DNA from: Apiospora phragmitis
Taxonomy: Eukaryota > Ascomycota > Sordariomycetes > Amphisphaeriales > Apiosporaceae
NCBI GenBank assembly: GCA_038363925.1
Contig: JAQQWL010000011.1
Location: forward strand, 5,642,001 to 5,706,000
Direction of reading: 5' to 3'
DNA: 64,000 nt
The notes below the pieces were generated by a model. The model did no database searches and was not told the DNA's origin. It saw nothing but the letters and a program-made list of their open reading frames with translations. Below are positions 34,402-46,100 of this stretch, piece by piece; the first letter of the stretch is position 1, and each line of letters starts with the position of its first letter. A program made the position numbers and the translations under genes.

Positions 34402-37400
34402 ATGAAACGGAATACTGCTGCGCTCAGCAGCCGCCCAACTGCACAAGTGGACTCACAAGCAGTCGATTCCTCCTCGTCAGTGTCGGTGACGGGTGAGCCT
34501 CCAAGAAAGTTACGGCGGCAAGGCTCGAGGATAAGATCGGTCCTCCGTTCCTTGACGAATAGTGGTAAGAGCCCTTTAGCCTCGCAATGGAAGTGGAAGG
34601 GAGTATACAGTATTGTCCTAACCGACATAGCATCAGGCACTTCGTTGCATGAGCGTGCCAGCCCCCAACCCAACTCACCGCCACCGGTAAACGAGAAGAA
34701 GTCATATAAGCAAGATGACGGTCTGCTCAAGCGGTTCTCCTTCCCTGGGTTGCAGTCTCCGTTCAAACCCGCCGCCACCATCATTCATCGCAAGCCTTCC
34801 AAACCAAGATGCTCCATTCGTTCTATGGAAAGGCCGCAAGAGCAAGATGTGCCGCCGTAGTTCAGTGGCCTAGAGCATGGCCTCGACGCTGGAACCCCAC
34901 AATCCTCAACATCTAATAGCAACAGTAACAGCAATAGCAATAGCAACACAAACTCGAGTGGCAGATACCCAGGTCATCCAATCGAACCCACCGTCACGCC
35001 AGCAACCTCTTTGGACTCGAAGGTCTCGCACCAGGACACCAGTTCGACAGAGAAGAAGCCCAAGGCCGCCAGTGTTCTTCGCCGCGAAGTTGCCCCCGAG
35101 ATCGATTCGAGCCCAGACTCGACGCTGGAGCCAATAGAGGAGACTGCCCTAGATCAATTGAATCCAACTGTCTTGACGGTTGAAAAGGCCTCGGCTGCCA
35201 AGATCTATCTGGAAACCTATTTCAATGAGGTCCTTACAAAGAACAGCCCGAGGCACCTACGCCTCCAACTCCTTGAAGCGGATCTTTGGGGCAGACGCGA
35301 GGAGCTAAGCCCACCCGAGAAGGACTACCGGCGTCGTATGTTCTACAAGCAGGAGACGGACCACATGCGCGAGACACGCGTACTGAAAGCCAAGAGTACC
35401 AGTGTGATGAGAGGCTTACACAACGAGCTGGCTGATAATTATCAAGTATTGAAGATTCTAGGCAAAGGAAGCTTTGGTGTGGTTAGGCTGGTCAAGGAGA
35501 AGACTAGCAATAGCTTCACCAACCAAACCGTACCAGATAAGAAGCCTGTTTACGCCATGAAGGTGATCCGTAAGTCTGCGATGCTGCGAACAAGCCAAGA
35601 GGGGCACTTGAGGGCGGAGAGGGACTTCCTGGTCTCCTCTGAAGGTTCAAGATGGTACGCACCGTCCCTGATGCAAGACGAGAAGGTTGTTGACATGGAA
35701 TAACATGGCAATTTGTAGGATTGTCCCCCTGATCGCCAGCTTCCAAGACCCTGCCAATCTGTATTTGGTCATGGAATACATGCCCGGCGGCGACTTTCTC
35801 GGTCTACTCATCCGCGAAAATATCCTGAATGAACCAGTAGCCAAGTTCTTCATTGCTGAGATGATCCTTTGCATCGAGGAAGCACACTCCTTGCGTTGGA
35901 TACACCGTGACATCAAACCAGACAATTTCCTGGTGTCAGCTACGGGCCACCTCAAGATATCCGACTTTGGTCTTGCCTTTGACGGTCATTGGTCGCATGA
36001 TACAAGCTACTATCACACCCATCGCTACAGTCTTGTCCATAAGCTTGGTCTCACCATCGAGGGTAATGCCGTTGATCGGTCTGAAGGCTTTCAGGGCACG
36101 CTCAAATGGGCGCAGAACGTGGCCGAGACAATGCGGAAGCATGAGCGTAATGCACCAGAGAACGGTTCCCCGCCACAGACCTGGACGAGCCTCTCTTGAA
36201 CTGGCGCAACCGTTGCGGAAATCGACAGTCTGCTCGATCAGTTGTTGGGACTAGTCAGTACATGGCACCCGAAGTGATTCGTGAGGGCGAGTACGATGCC
36301 AGATGTGACTGGTGGAGTCTCGGGGATTATCTTGTACGAATGCATCTATGGCCACACCCCTTTTCTGTCCGAAGAAGGCGGTCGTCAGGAGACAAAACGC
36401 AACATCGTCAACCACCAGAGCACGTTTGCCTTTCCGCCACGCCCGGCCGTGTCACGCCGCTGCATGGACCTGATGGCCAGCTTGATGCGCGAAAAGGAAA
36501 GTCGTATCTGCTCAAAACGCTACCATGCTCGGGATTCTCAGTCACTTCCAATCCAGCCTTTCCGCTCGTGTCGCCGTCAGTCCAATCGTGATTGGACTGG
36601 CCGAGCGGTATATCCACACGATGCGGAAGATCTCAAAGCACACAAATGGTTCCGTGGCATCCCCTGGGACAAACTGCACACGGTTCAGCCACCATTCGTG
36701 CCTGAAATCTCGAGTCTCGAAGATACACATTATTTTGACGAAGAGGAGCCCATCTCGGACTGGTCAGAATCGCAGCCAGATACCGATTCTTGCTCCTTTC
36801 CAGCAGATGCTGGTCTCGGTATGGGAGATGGTACGGCGCCCATTGCTGTACATGGCACTGCTCGTCTACTAGACGGGCTGACGGCCAATATCCCCATGAT
36901 TCCTCCTCCTGTAAACACTAATGCCCCTTCGCTAGTGGCTGTTGCAAATCGGTGCTCACGCCGGCTAGAGGCGGTGCAGCGACATCTGGCGGCGTACCCC
37001 AAGGTGGTGCGCAATATGGTAATGCACTTTGTCGAGACGCCGTATGACGCGGCACGGCTGAAGCGCATCGATCGGGAGATCGAAACGCTGACGGCGAACC
37101 CGCAGGAAGTGGAAAAGCTCAAGAAAGTGGTGCGCGCCTACGGGGCGGAAGGAGAAGAAGCGACCGCGGGACCGGCTCCTGAGAGACCGGCATACCAAAG
37201 GCCTGGTGCTCGAGGTGCGGAAGCAGAGTGCCTTCCTAGGTACACTTGGAAGAGGCGGGGTGGCAATGTGCTCGGCGATGCTTGGAATGATGCCGCGGAT
37301 GGGATGGTAGGCGTCGTAGGGAACATGGAGCTGGATGGTTCGCCGGCGGCAGCATGGCCGCCGCGGAGAACTAGGTTTATAGGAGAGGCATGGGTTGATG

Positions 37401-37432
37401 GTATCGGAGGGCTGGCGGCCGTTGCCCGCTGA
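34402..37432 (+). CDS. NDR/LATS-type AGC serine/threonine protein kinase, six frame breaks
   Basis: This is a kinase of about 988 residues in two exons, 34402-35654 and 35719-37432. A Ser-rich N-terminus is followed by an NDR-type MOB-binding helical region (AAKIYLETYFNEVL..., about 265-340). The catalytic domain follows: GKGSFG loop (about 352), VYAMKVIRKS lysine, HRDIKPDNFL, SDFGLAF, an NDR-style insert of about 90 residues, GTSQYMAPEVI and CDWWSLG. The C-terminal extension includes DTHYFDEEEPISDWS. Frame breaks, each a single base, lie near 34805 (+A), 34870 (-C), 36183 (-G), 36323 (+G, G4 run), 37138 (+1) and 37240 (-1). They sum to zero. Correcting them restores APFVLWKGRKSKMCRRSS, WDEPLLNWRNRC, WWSLGIILYEC and EVRKQSAFLGYTWKR, the last being the hydrophobic regulatory motif. 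The family controls polarity and septation with MOB proteins. It is not COT-1 or DBF-2 as I recall them, but a third fungal NDR-like kinase. Clustering of six breaks leaves pseudogene open. Confidence 0.75.
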
Positions 37433-37907
37433 GGAGAAATCATATCGAGTGGAATGACTAGGTCGGTGTTGAGGCTGTTAAGGGATACCAGTCCCTCTGC
37501 CGAGCACCGATTCTTACGGAAAACTATTAGGTGGGCGTATCAAGTTTGCTCGACAGCGAGAGCTCGAGCATGAGGGAAAGGTAGACATGATGAGAATTGC
37601 TGTGAAGTTGGAGAGGGGGTAAACAGACTTAAAGCCGTAATTATACCCTAGTCATTATTCGTTAATCAACGCCCCTATCGGCACGTATACTTTATGTGGC
37701 CACGCCCCTTTATACGACATGGTGTGGTGTGTGGCCTACAGGCGTATATAATAAGAAGGTGTTGCCATAATGTGTATATGGGCTTACACGGTCTCGTTTC
37801 ACTTGGGAGGACGAGTCCCAGTGTGTCAAGCATGTCATTTACAAAACAATAATGTTGGAGTCATGAGAAGTCTTGAGACGGAACGAAGCCGATTGACCCT
37901 GGCCCTC
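37433..37907. other. Convergent intergenic region
   Basis: Between the convergent kinase and ISC1 genes, and probably both 3' untranslated regions. Nothing else seen. Confidence 0.5.
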
Positions 37908-39870
37908 CTACGCCCTCGACCAGCTCTTCTCCTCGCGGCCCTCTTTCTTCATAAAGCCGGCCCCTCCGGCACCCGATGCGTGAGCCTTGGCGTTCATGAT
38001 CTCCCACTCGAACTCCTTGAGTGCGCGCATCTCGGAACCAACAAACAGGAGCGCGATAAGCCCATCGATGGTTCCCGCCACGAGGCCCAGGCTGCTCAGG
38101 AGCATCAGCACGAAGGCGACGTAGTTGTGGGGGCTGAACCAGACGCCCACGTAGCAGGCCAGCGTGACGCCGACCCAGGCGAAGAAGTGGTGGCTGCGCC
38201 AACGGCGCTGGGACCGCTCGCGCACCATGTAGGTCTGCACGACGGCGAGGATCTCGTCATAGGTCGAGGGCGGCAGGCGCGCGACGGGCTGGGCGGCGTC
38301 CTGGAGCTGCGCCTCGTACGAGGTGGCGAGGAGGTGGTTGCGCAGCGTCGTCGTCGTGGACTTTTGCTTGTTGTGGCGCAGCGGGAGGTGCGAGTCCGAC
38401 GCCGTCGGGGTCTGCAGGTAGATGCCCGCCGTCAGGAAGGCCTCGGGGATCTCGGTGGCGCGGGTGTCGGCCATGGAGGTGGCGTCGCCGGCGTCGGCGG
38501 GTTTCAAGTGGTAGTCATTGCTGGACTGGGCGGTGAAGCTCTTGTCGTTGTCGTTGTTGGTGGAAGATTCGGCCAGGGCGGCGGTGTTTTCGAGGGACAG
38601 AGGGTTGGAGCCGGGCGACTGCAGCGAGGAGTGGTGGAGGACTAGCGTCGCCTCCACGGAGAAATGGTCGCTGAGGCTGCAGCCCAGTTCCGGATGGCGC
38701 TGCAGCATGCCCACGCGCGCGTCCTTGACGACCCACCCCCAGCCCGGGTTGCTGTCGCTCTCGCTCGCGCCCGACGAGGCGAAGATGTAGTCGAGCCGCT
38801 GGCCGCGCGGGTCGGACGTGTCGGGCGCGACGATGACGTCGGCCGGGCGCCGCTGCTGCTGCTTGGGCCAGCGCCAGCTGTTGTAGGCCGTGTTGCTGGT
38901 CGCGCCGTTCTCGCGGACGTTGAACTCGGCCGTGGGGATGGGCCGGCGGCGGGCGCGCTCGGCGTCGTGCTCGGCGGACCCGAGCGACGAGTCCGGGTGC
39001 AGCACGCGCCACACGTCCCGCACCGGCGCGTGCGACGTCAGGATGCGGTGCGGCAGCGAGAGCGGCACGTCGTTGAAGTCCCCCAGGGCGACGACGAGGT
39101 GGCCCTTGGCCGCGGCGCCGCGGACGAGTTTGGCGAGCTCCCAGGCTTGGGACAGGCGGTGGGCCGTGTATGTGTCTACGCCCCTTTTTGTGATTCTCAT
39201 AGGCAGGATGGGTCTAGCAAGATAGGGAGGGTTGTTAGCTTTTTTTCAAGTCGCTCTAGTAGCAAGTCTCCTCGGAATGAGGCGCGAGACCGATTTTCCC
39301 CGACTCACATGAGTGTTGAAGACCTCGACTACCTCCTTTGGCCCTTTCCCGTACCGGATCCGCGCACAGGCAACGCCCTTGCCGGCGAACCAGTCTCCGC
39401 GGAAGAAAGCGGTGGGCCGGCCGTTCAAAGGATAGCGGACCATGGAGCTTTCCTCGATGGGCCATCGCGACAGTATAGCCAGGCCGCCGCCGAATGCGCC
39501 GCTATGGTAGAACTTGCCGTAGGGCAGTATAAAGCGGGTGGCACAGCGGATGGCCTGGTAGTCTTCCTGGGTCCAACATTCCTACCCGACTCTCGGCGTT
39601 AGTGTTACTCTTCTTGGAATAAACAAGATGTCTCAGGAGCCAACCCCTTGAGACATTGGGATAACGAGGAATAACGACTGGAATAGGCAGGAATAGACCC
39701 CGAGGGTCGCTTACCTGGAGGCCCACGATATGGGGCGTTGGGTCCGAGGCGGCGAGGGCCTGGCCAATGGCCGCGAGACGGGAGGCGCGGTCTTTGGATA
39801 GGTACAGCAGACCCCAACAGTTCAAAGTGATGATGTTGAGTTCGGTAAGCTCAGACGGGAGGGAGTCCAT
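37908..39870 (-). CDS. isc1: Inositol phosphosphingolipid phospholipase C (neutral sphingomyelinase family)
   Basis: This enzyme hydrolyses inositol phosphosphingolipids to ceramides in fungal membranes. Exons: 39870-39715, 39581-39309 and 39213-37908, about 577 residues. The endonuclease/exonuclease/phosphatase fold is evident: LNIITLNCWGLLYLS at the start, LQ-ECWTQEDY, RPTAFFRGDWFAGKG, ALGDFNDVPLS, RLDYIFASS and LSDHFSVEATL near the catalytic end. A variable low-complexity segment and then two C-terminal transmembrane helices (HHFFAWVGVTLACYVGVW and FVLMLLSSLGLVAGTI) match yeast Isc1. In the A5 run (T5 on + at 39185-39189) one base is extra: the spliced exon reads THPAYENHK, then must shift to RGVDTYTAHRLS. 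The plus-strand frame at 38664-39602 is a shadow. A longer start at 39930 (MIKAKS) is possible; MDSLPSELTEL fits the family better. Confidence 0.9.
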
Positions 39871-40754
39871 GACGGGCGGGACGGTCCGGGGATGCTGGAT
39901 GGGTGTCGGAGGGGACTTGGCCTTTATCACTGGGTTGGATTGGATTCCCTTGTAACAGGGCTAGCACATCAAGAAGGAAATATGTCTCGGGACGGTTGGA
40001 GAACGTATTTAAGACTATAGGATTCAATCACTTTGGCAGCTCAGGGGATCATGCCCAATAATGTCCAGGGATGGGAGATATAGAATACGTATGATAGATA
40101 GACAAACTTCAGGCTCGTCTGTTCTACTGTACAATAAGGTTAGTTCCCAGTGGCATGGTTGCATATCCGGAGATGAGAATGTGACGAACAGGGGGGGGGG
40201 GCAGGACCTGCAGACATGGGGGTTGTCGTCAGTCTCTGTCGTCAATACGGGTACGGAGAGTCTGCAGAAAAGGCTGGGTGTCGACGTCAGGCAGGCACAG
40301 GCACAGACGCAACCAGGATGTTTTGCGCGTTCGCATTAAGTACCGACAGATCCTCTAATTCGAATCTAAAATGAGTTCAGCGCCCCCACTAAGCAGCCTA
40401 AGTTACGCCAAGCTACAGGGCCCAACGTGGGTAATCTCAGCCTTGTCCTCAATTCTACAGCACCCACTGTACAGAACCTAAATGCCCATCAGCACATGCA
40501 GTTATCTTTGAACAAGGCTGTGAACTTGACATTCCCGAAGGCTATCAACTTTACACAACCAACCGCGAAACACTGGATTTATCCCGTCGCAACTGCTCCT
40601 AATACCCATTTCGCCCCCGGAATGGGAAAACCAGTCCAAACCGCCAATACACTTTGATCCCGATAGACCTGAACCCTCCTTCCATGCGATATACACACGC
40701 TTCAGGAACGTAAGCCGGCAGACGTATCCAGTCCAATACAATCGCGTTGCGCAC
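39871..40754. other. Divergent promoter region ISC1/Swd3
   Basis: An 884-base divergent interval. It contains a G11 run at 40191-40201 and small domainless frames. The 200 bases before 40755 are AC-rich. No gene supported. Confidence 0.5.
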
Positions 40755-42451
40755 ATGGCAGAACTGGACACATCAGTGGCAGATGTGCCAGTGACGGCCC
40801 CTCCCCCAAAGCGGCGCAAAGTCCATCAGGAGGACAGCACAGAGTCCACCCCGCGATACGATACCCCCGACGCCAAGGAAGGGCAAGACGGCAAGGACAA
40901 GGACGACAAGTCCACCTTGCGTGTTTCTATACGGGAACAACAGCGAGAGAGCCCATCCGCCAGCAGGAGCCCTAGCCCCAAACGTCGTGACAACTACTAC
41001 TCGAGCGACCACGACACATCGCGCAGTCGATCGAGGTCTCGATCGAGGTCAAGATCACGCTCTACTTCCAGATCACGCTCCGACTCTAGATCCCGATCCC
41101 GGTCTAGATCAGAATCAAGATTAAGATCCAGGTCGAGATCAAGGACGAGGACAAGGTCACCCACAGTCTCGCGCTCCATCACTCGGTCGCCCGTTTCCGG
41201 CGATCCAACACCTTTTCGCACACCCGCCGCCGACGCCGGCGTCGACGTAGCATCCGAACCACCTCAGCCGCGGCAGCCCACGAAACCGAACTTCAAGCCC
41301 CGCCTCATTCTTGGCGGGCACCGCAAACCAATCTCCCAAGTACGCATATCCCCTGATGGGAGGTGGATCGCCTCGGCCTCGGCAGACGGCACCATCAAGA
41401 TATGGGAGGCGTCCACGGGGAGGCACATTGAGACGCTAGTGGGGCACATGGCCGGCGTGTCGGCCGTGGCCTGGTCACCAGACTCCAAGACGTTGGCCTC
41501 GGGCTCCGACGACAAGGCAATTCGCTTCTGGGATAGAGTCACAGGACAGCCTGCGAGGTCGAGACCCCTGCTTGGGCACCACAACTACGTCTACTGTCTT
41601 GCTTTCTCGCCGAAGGGCAATATCTTGGCGAGTGGAAGTTACGACGAGGCTGTATTTCTGTGGGATGTGCGCGCGGGACGGTTGATGAGGAGTTTGCCGG
41701 CGCACAGCGACCCAGTCAGCGGCATCGACTTTAGTAGAGACGGGACCTTGGTGGTCAGTTGCAGCACGGATGGTTTGACGTAAGTTTTTCGTCCCCCCCC
41801 TTCTCTTACCCCTAACTCTTCAAAAGAAAGAAAGCGCCCAAGCTAAGGACTGCTGCGCCCAAACATAGGCGGATATGGGACACGTCCACCGGCCAGTGCC
41901 TCCGCACCATGGTCCACGAAGATAACCCGCCCGTGACGTCGGTCTGCTTCGCCCCTAACGGCCGCTACCTCCTTGCGTTCAGCATGGACTCATGCATACG
42001 CCTCTGGGACTACGTGAGCGGCCAAGTCAAGAAGACGTACCAGGGTCATACGAATGCCGGTTTTAGTATTGGTGGCTGCTTTAGCGTGGTGGACGGAAAG
42101 GCCTACGTCACGGCGGCCTCGGAAGACGGAGATATCGTGCTCTGGGACATAAAAACCAAGGAAATCGTCCAGCGTATCGAGAAGGCGCATGATGGCGTCT
42201 GTTTCTGGGTCGATTTGCACGGCGACACCATGGTCAGCTGCGGGCAGGACGGGAAGATAAAGGTGTTTCGGCACCGCGGCCCGGTCGAGGAATGCAGCAT
42301 GGCTGCTGAAGCTGCCACGAGCGAAGTCCCGAATGGCACTGGGGACTCGACTGACCGAGCTGCACCCGAGGCCATGGATGTGGACCAAGACCAGAGCCGA
42401 AGCATCTCGCCCCTGAAGACGGATGCTGAGATAAAAAACGAAGAATCGTGA
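40755..42451 (+). CDS. swd3: Swd3/WDR5-type WD40 subunit of the Set1/COMPASS histone methyltransferase
   Basis: This is a protein of about 535 residues in two exons, 40755-41779 and 41869-42451 (89-base intron). The N-terminal 190 residues are disordered and include a basic KRRK and a long Arg-Ser dipeptide tract (about residues 93-140), unusual for this family. A WD40 propeller of about seven repeats follows: GHRKPISQVRISPDGRWIAS, GHMAGVSAVAWSPDSKTLAS, GHHNYVYCLAFSPKGNILAS, AHSDPVSGIDFSRDGTLVVS and so on, the blade ends being IKIWEA, IRFWDR, VFLWDV, IRIWDT-like. In COMPASS this propeller binds the Set1 WIN motif and histone H3 for H3K4 methylation. The acidic C-terminal tail (EAMDVDQDQ) is variable. 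The frame is intact throughout. WDR5-like proteins also join other complexes. Confidence 0.85.
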
Positions 42452-43182
42452 ATTTTAGCATGAAGGTCGACTGATATGAACTCGGCCATCTCTGCAACCC
42501 GAGACCGCCCGTACCTCCATAGCCAGGAAGCGTTTCCCTAATCGTACTAGGTTTTTAGGTAACTACTTATGGGGGCATGAGGCTACTAATGGAGTAAGAG
42601 CTCACTGGAGGCTCGGCTTCCCCTCCATCTCTATAACAGTATCACATCAGAGTAGAAGTCGGTGCCACTGACAAGCAGGAAAGGGATGCTCGGTCTTTCT
42701 GAAACCAGAAGGAACCTATCACAAGAAGCCCATGTTTCTCTTAGATTTCTAGATAGGCCGAGATAATGTATATACCTAAACTCCAGACACACTGTCTTAT
42801 ATACACTTGCTTCCCCGTGCACAATCCGACTCGTACCCCGTAAGCCTAGGTGACTATACACCGTTGAGGATGGATGGACTGGGACTCCCTATAAACATCT
42901 ACACGCGAGGAAACGAAAATGAGATCTGATATTCTTTCGAAAACTGTGGTGTTTTCAATCCATTGCTTGTATACCTCACGGCGCCGCCAACTATATAAGC
43001 TACCTAGATCGATCCGGAGCATGTGCTTAACCGGATCAATCCACCATGCTTCATTTCCGACAACTGAGCTCCAGCGAGCATTTCTCCCCTAGACATTGCT
43101 GTCTTTCAACATCCCCTGGGACGTGTCGAACCACGTAACATAGTCGTGACTGCTAGAAACGTAGAAACCGCGGCAATAACGA
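42452..43182. other. Convergent intergenic region
   Basis: Between the convergent Swd3 and UBR1 genes. AT-rich 3' regions. No gene seen. Confidence 0.5.
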
Positions 43183-46100
43183 CTAGATCGTTTCCCATCC
43201 ACCATTATTGATGTCCGCCTCTAGCTTACGACTAATGAAACTCGGTACGCCGTGGCCGAGCCACATGGCACGGATCATGGAGTCGTATCGACGCTGGTTG
43301 AGGAAGAGCTGGCGGCCGTGGCGCAGGCCGACGTCCACCTCTCCGTATTTGTCTATATAAGGTGCGTTGCTGAAACTACCACTCTTGCGATGGAGATAGA
43401 AGATGGCGCACTTGCGGATGTTGATGAATATTCCCATATTGCGCTGGCACCTGTTCACGAAGTGTCGTTAGTCAAGCTCCGGCTGCGATAGCTAGAGGGA
43501 GGGAGGACTACTACTTACTTGAACAGCATGTGTTGCTGCGCACCCCCGATCTTCTTAGAGGGCTTGTCGCCGGGACCAGGCTCCTTGTAGTCTATTATAC
43601 AACACATGGTCTGCCCACAGAAAATGTCACCGCACATGAGGCAAACAATCGGGTCAGCGAGGTCTCTGCCCGTCTTGGGGCAGCGACGACGAGCGCACTC
43701 CTCGATCAAAGTATCAAAGTTCTTAGGAAGCCCGATCAGTTCAAATATACCCGGGTGACTAAGCTGGGCTGAGGGAGGCAGACGATGCGGGGCTTCGAGG
43801 CTGTTGTCGATAGGGAGATGCGGTCGGATTGCAATTTGGTGTTTGATCCAGCCGTGGGCAAGTCTTTCCATCTGCTTGGGCCAGCCGTAGTTGGCTCCAA
43901 GAGGCGTTAGGGCAGTGCACATCTCGTCGAAGGATGGGAGACGCATCGCGGCGGTCAAGCGCGAAAGCTCATCCAGCTCAGGGGCTGTAGGGACGTAGCT
44001 ATTGAGGTCCACACCAAAGTAGACGTGGAGGAGGATGGCCGTCTTTCGCAAGAAAACGAGGGCGTATCGCTGAACGAAGACGTAAAAGTTGGACAGGCTC
44101 TCGAAAGACGGCTGGTCAAAGCCTGCATTCGGCAAATCATCAGATAACTCGGGGTCTTCGCAATTGCTGTTGATGCCAGCCAGGGTGACGGCGTGGCAAA
44201 AGTTGGCAAAGTTGTTCAAGGCTGTATCCTCTGTAGACCGATTGCCCAGGTGTTCAAGCCATTTTCCAATTGGGATGTTGCGTGAGATGTGATAGACCAC
44301 CTTGACAATCTCGGCGAAATAACACAGACGCACCAGGTCATTGATATCAATGTTGTGAGCAGCCGCGACACCAAAGACGCATTCACACATAAAGATGAAG
44401 GGGTCTTGGCTCAGTAAGGGTGGGTGGTCCTCCGCGGGTTGTCGGCTGTTCGACGAACCCTTTCCGAGATACTCGGATATGAACAGTTGGCAGTGTTGCC
44501 GCTCACTATCCTTCCTGAAGTCGGCCTCCATTCGATTATCTCCCCCGTTACGAAGGCCACCGATGGAAATGTAGGATGAAGTCGTTTCTGACAAGATACG
44601 GAGCTGTATCAATGCTTGTTCAGGGATCTTCTCGATCAGGGTCATTCCGTACTGAGCCTCGAGGCCACGTTGTTGGATCTCGGTAGCGGAGATAGAAAAG
44701 CCCACTGTGCGGGCCATCGCTCCCCCGCCCACAAGCTCGTCGTCCTTGTCTTCGCCAGCTGGGCCCGTATATAGCTTGTTGTTTCGTAGAGTGTCCCGCA
44801 AGCGCCGGTAGGCAGACATAAGCTCTTTGTCGCTGTTCTGGGCATCTGAGGGGCTTCCCGAGCGCACACTAGACTCTGGGGTCGCCACAGAAGAGAAGGC
44901 ATCGCTAAACGGGGTACTAACAGAGACAGATGGCGGACGGCTTACGTTCCATGTATCCATTACCAACTGGGCTGATCCCTCGACTAAGCTGTCTGGCATC
45001 GTAGAACGAACATAGTCTGCGAAGGTATGCTGCAACGAACCACGAAGTCGAGGACCCATGTGAGGGATGATACCCATGTGATAATCAAGGAACGATGCAA
45101 AGCTGTCTTGAGACTGCAACGCGCCCGGATAAGACTCCTCCTTACCATCCCAGGAGATCGGTAGGAATGCGTTACCCAGCGCTTTACAGAGGGGGCACAC
45201 GAACTCTAAGCGCTCGAGGGACTCTGGATGGTGCCGTGCTATTTGGTGCACATGGCGGCGAGCTGTCGCCTCGGTATACATCTCGAAGCAGCTGAAGTGC
45301 ATTATGTGCCCGCAGGAGACAGCCACTGGACCAGGCCGAGAAAGTTTAGCAGGACCCCTTCCCAAGTCCCTGCTTCTCAGTAACAAATGTTTCTCCAGCA
45401 GAATTGATTTTCTCAATGGAAACACGGTTCTCGTGGGCCAAGCCGAATGGGCGTATATCTTCGGCTGAACGATCTAGGTTTTCTGGGGTTGGGCGGCTTC
45501 CCTCACAAAATCTGCGTCCTGGAAATCGGTCTGCCGCAAGATATGGCTTTCCATGAATAGACCGAAAGTGCCATAGAGCCGTCCATCATCCGTATCTTCT
45601 TGGCATAGAATGCAGGTACCACGAGGATACTTCCAAAAGTTCTTCCGCTCTTCGACTGTCTGCTCATCACCCATATCGTCCAAGTCTTCATCGCCCCAGT
45701 CAATGTCTCTCCTGCAATTCGAGGAAGCTCTTTTGCTGTTGTTGGAACTGCGCCATGACTTTAGCTTGCCGATCCAGAGCAGCCTTCTTTTTCTTCTCAC
45801 GCTCTTCTTCGGCGAAATGAGCACTGGCAGGCGAGGCGGTATCAATCCTGTTAAATGGGGTATACCCAGGCGGGTATAGGCGGTGTCGAAGTGAACAGGC
45901 AGCTTTTGCCTCATCCTCTTAAGTATAAGATTTATCTTAGGATGACAGGCCTTGAGTTCCTCCTTGGCCGACAGCAGCTCGAGGAGAGAGACGATCGTCT
46001 TCGCCGCTGGGGCCTCAGGCATGAAGTTGCTTCGCCCTTGGCTTGTGAGAGCTCTGTAGACGAAAGATTCCTCCGTGGGCGCATTGTGCTCGGCCGTCTT

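Noticed and set aside
37770..38645. 291-codon plus-strand frame
   Set aside because: Antisense of the ISC1 C-terminal region, composition artefact.
38664..39602. 312-codon plus-strand frame
   Set aside because: Shadow of ISC1; Ala/Gly/Arg/Val-rich composition typical of antisense GC-rich exons.
40191..40201. G11 run as a functional G-quadruplex
   Set aside because: A single long run without the spaced tracts of a typical quadruplex; may also be a length error.
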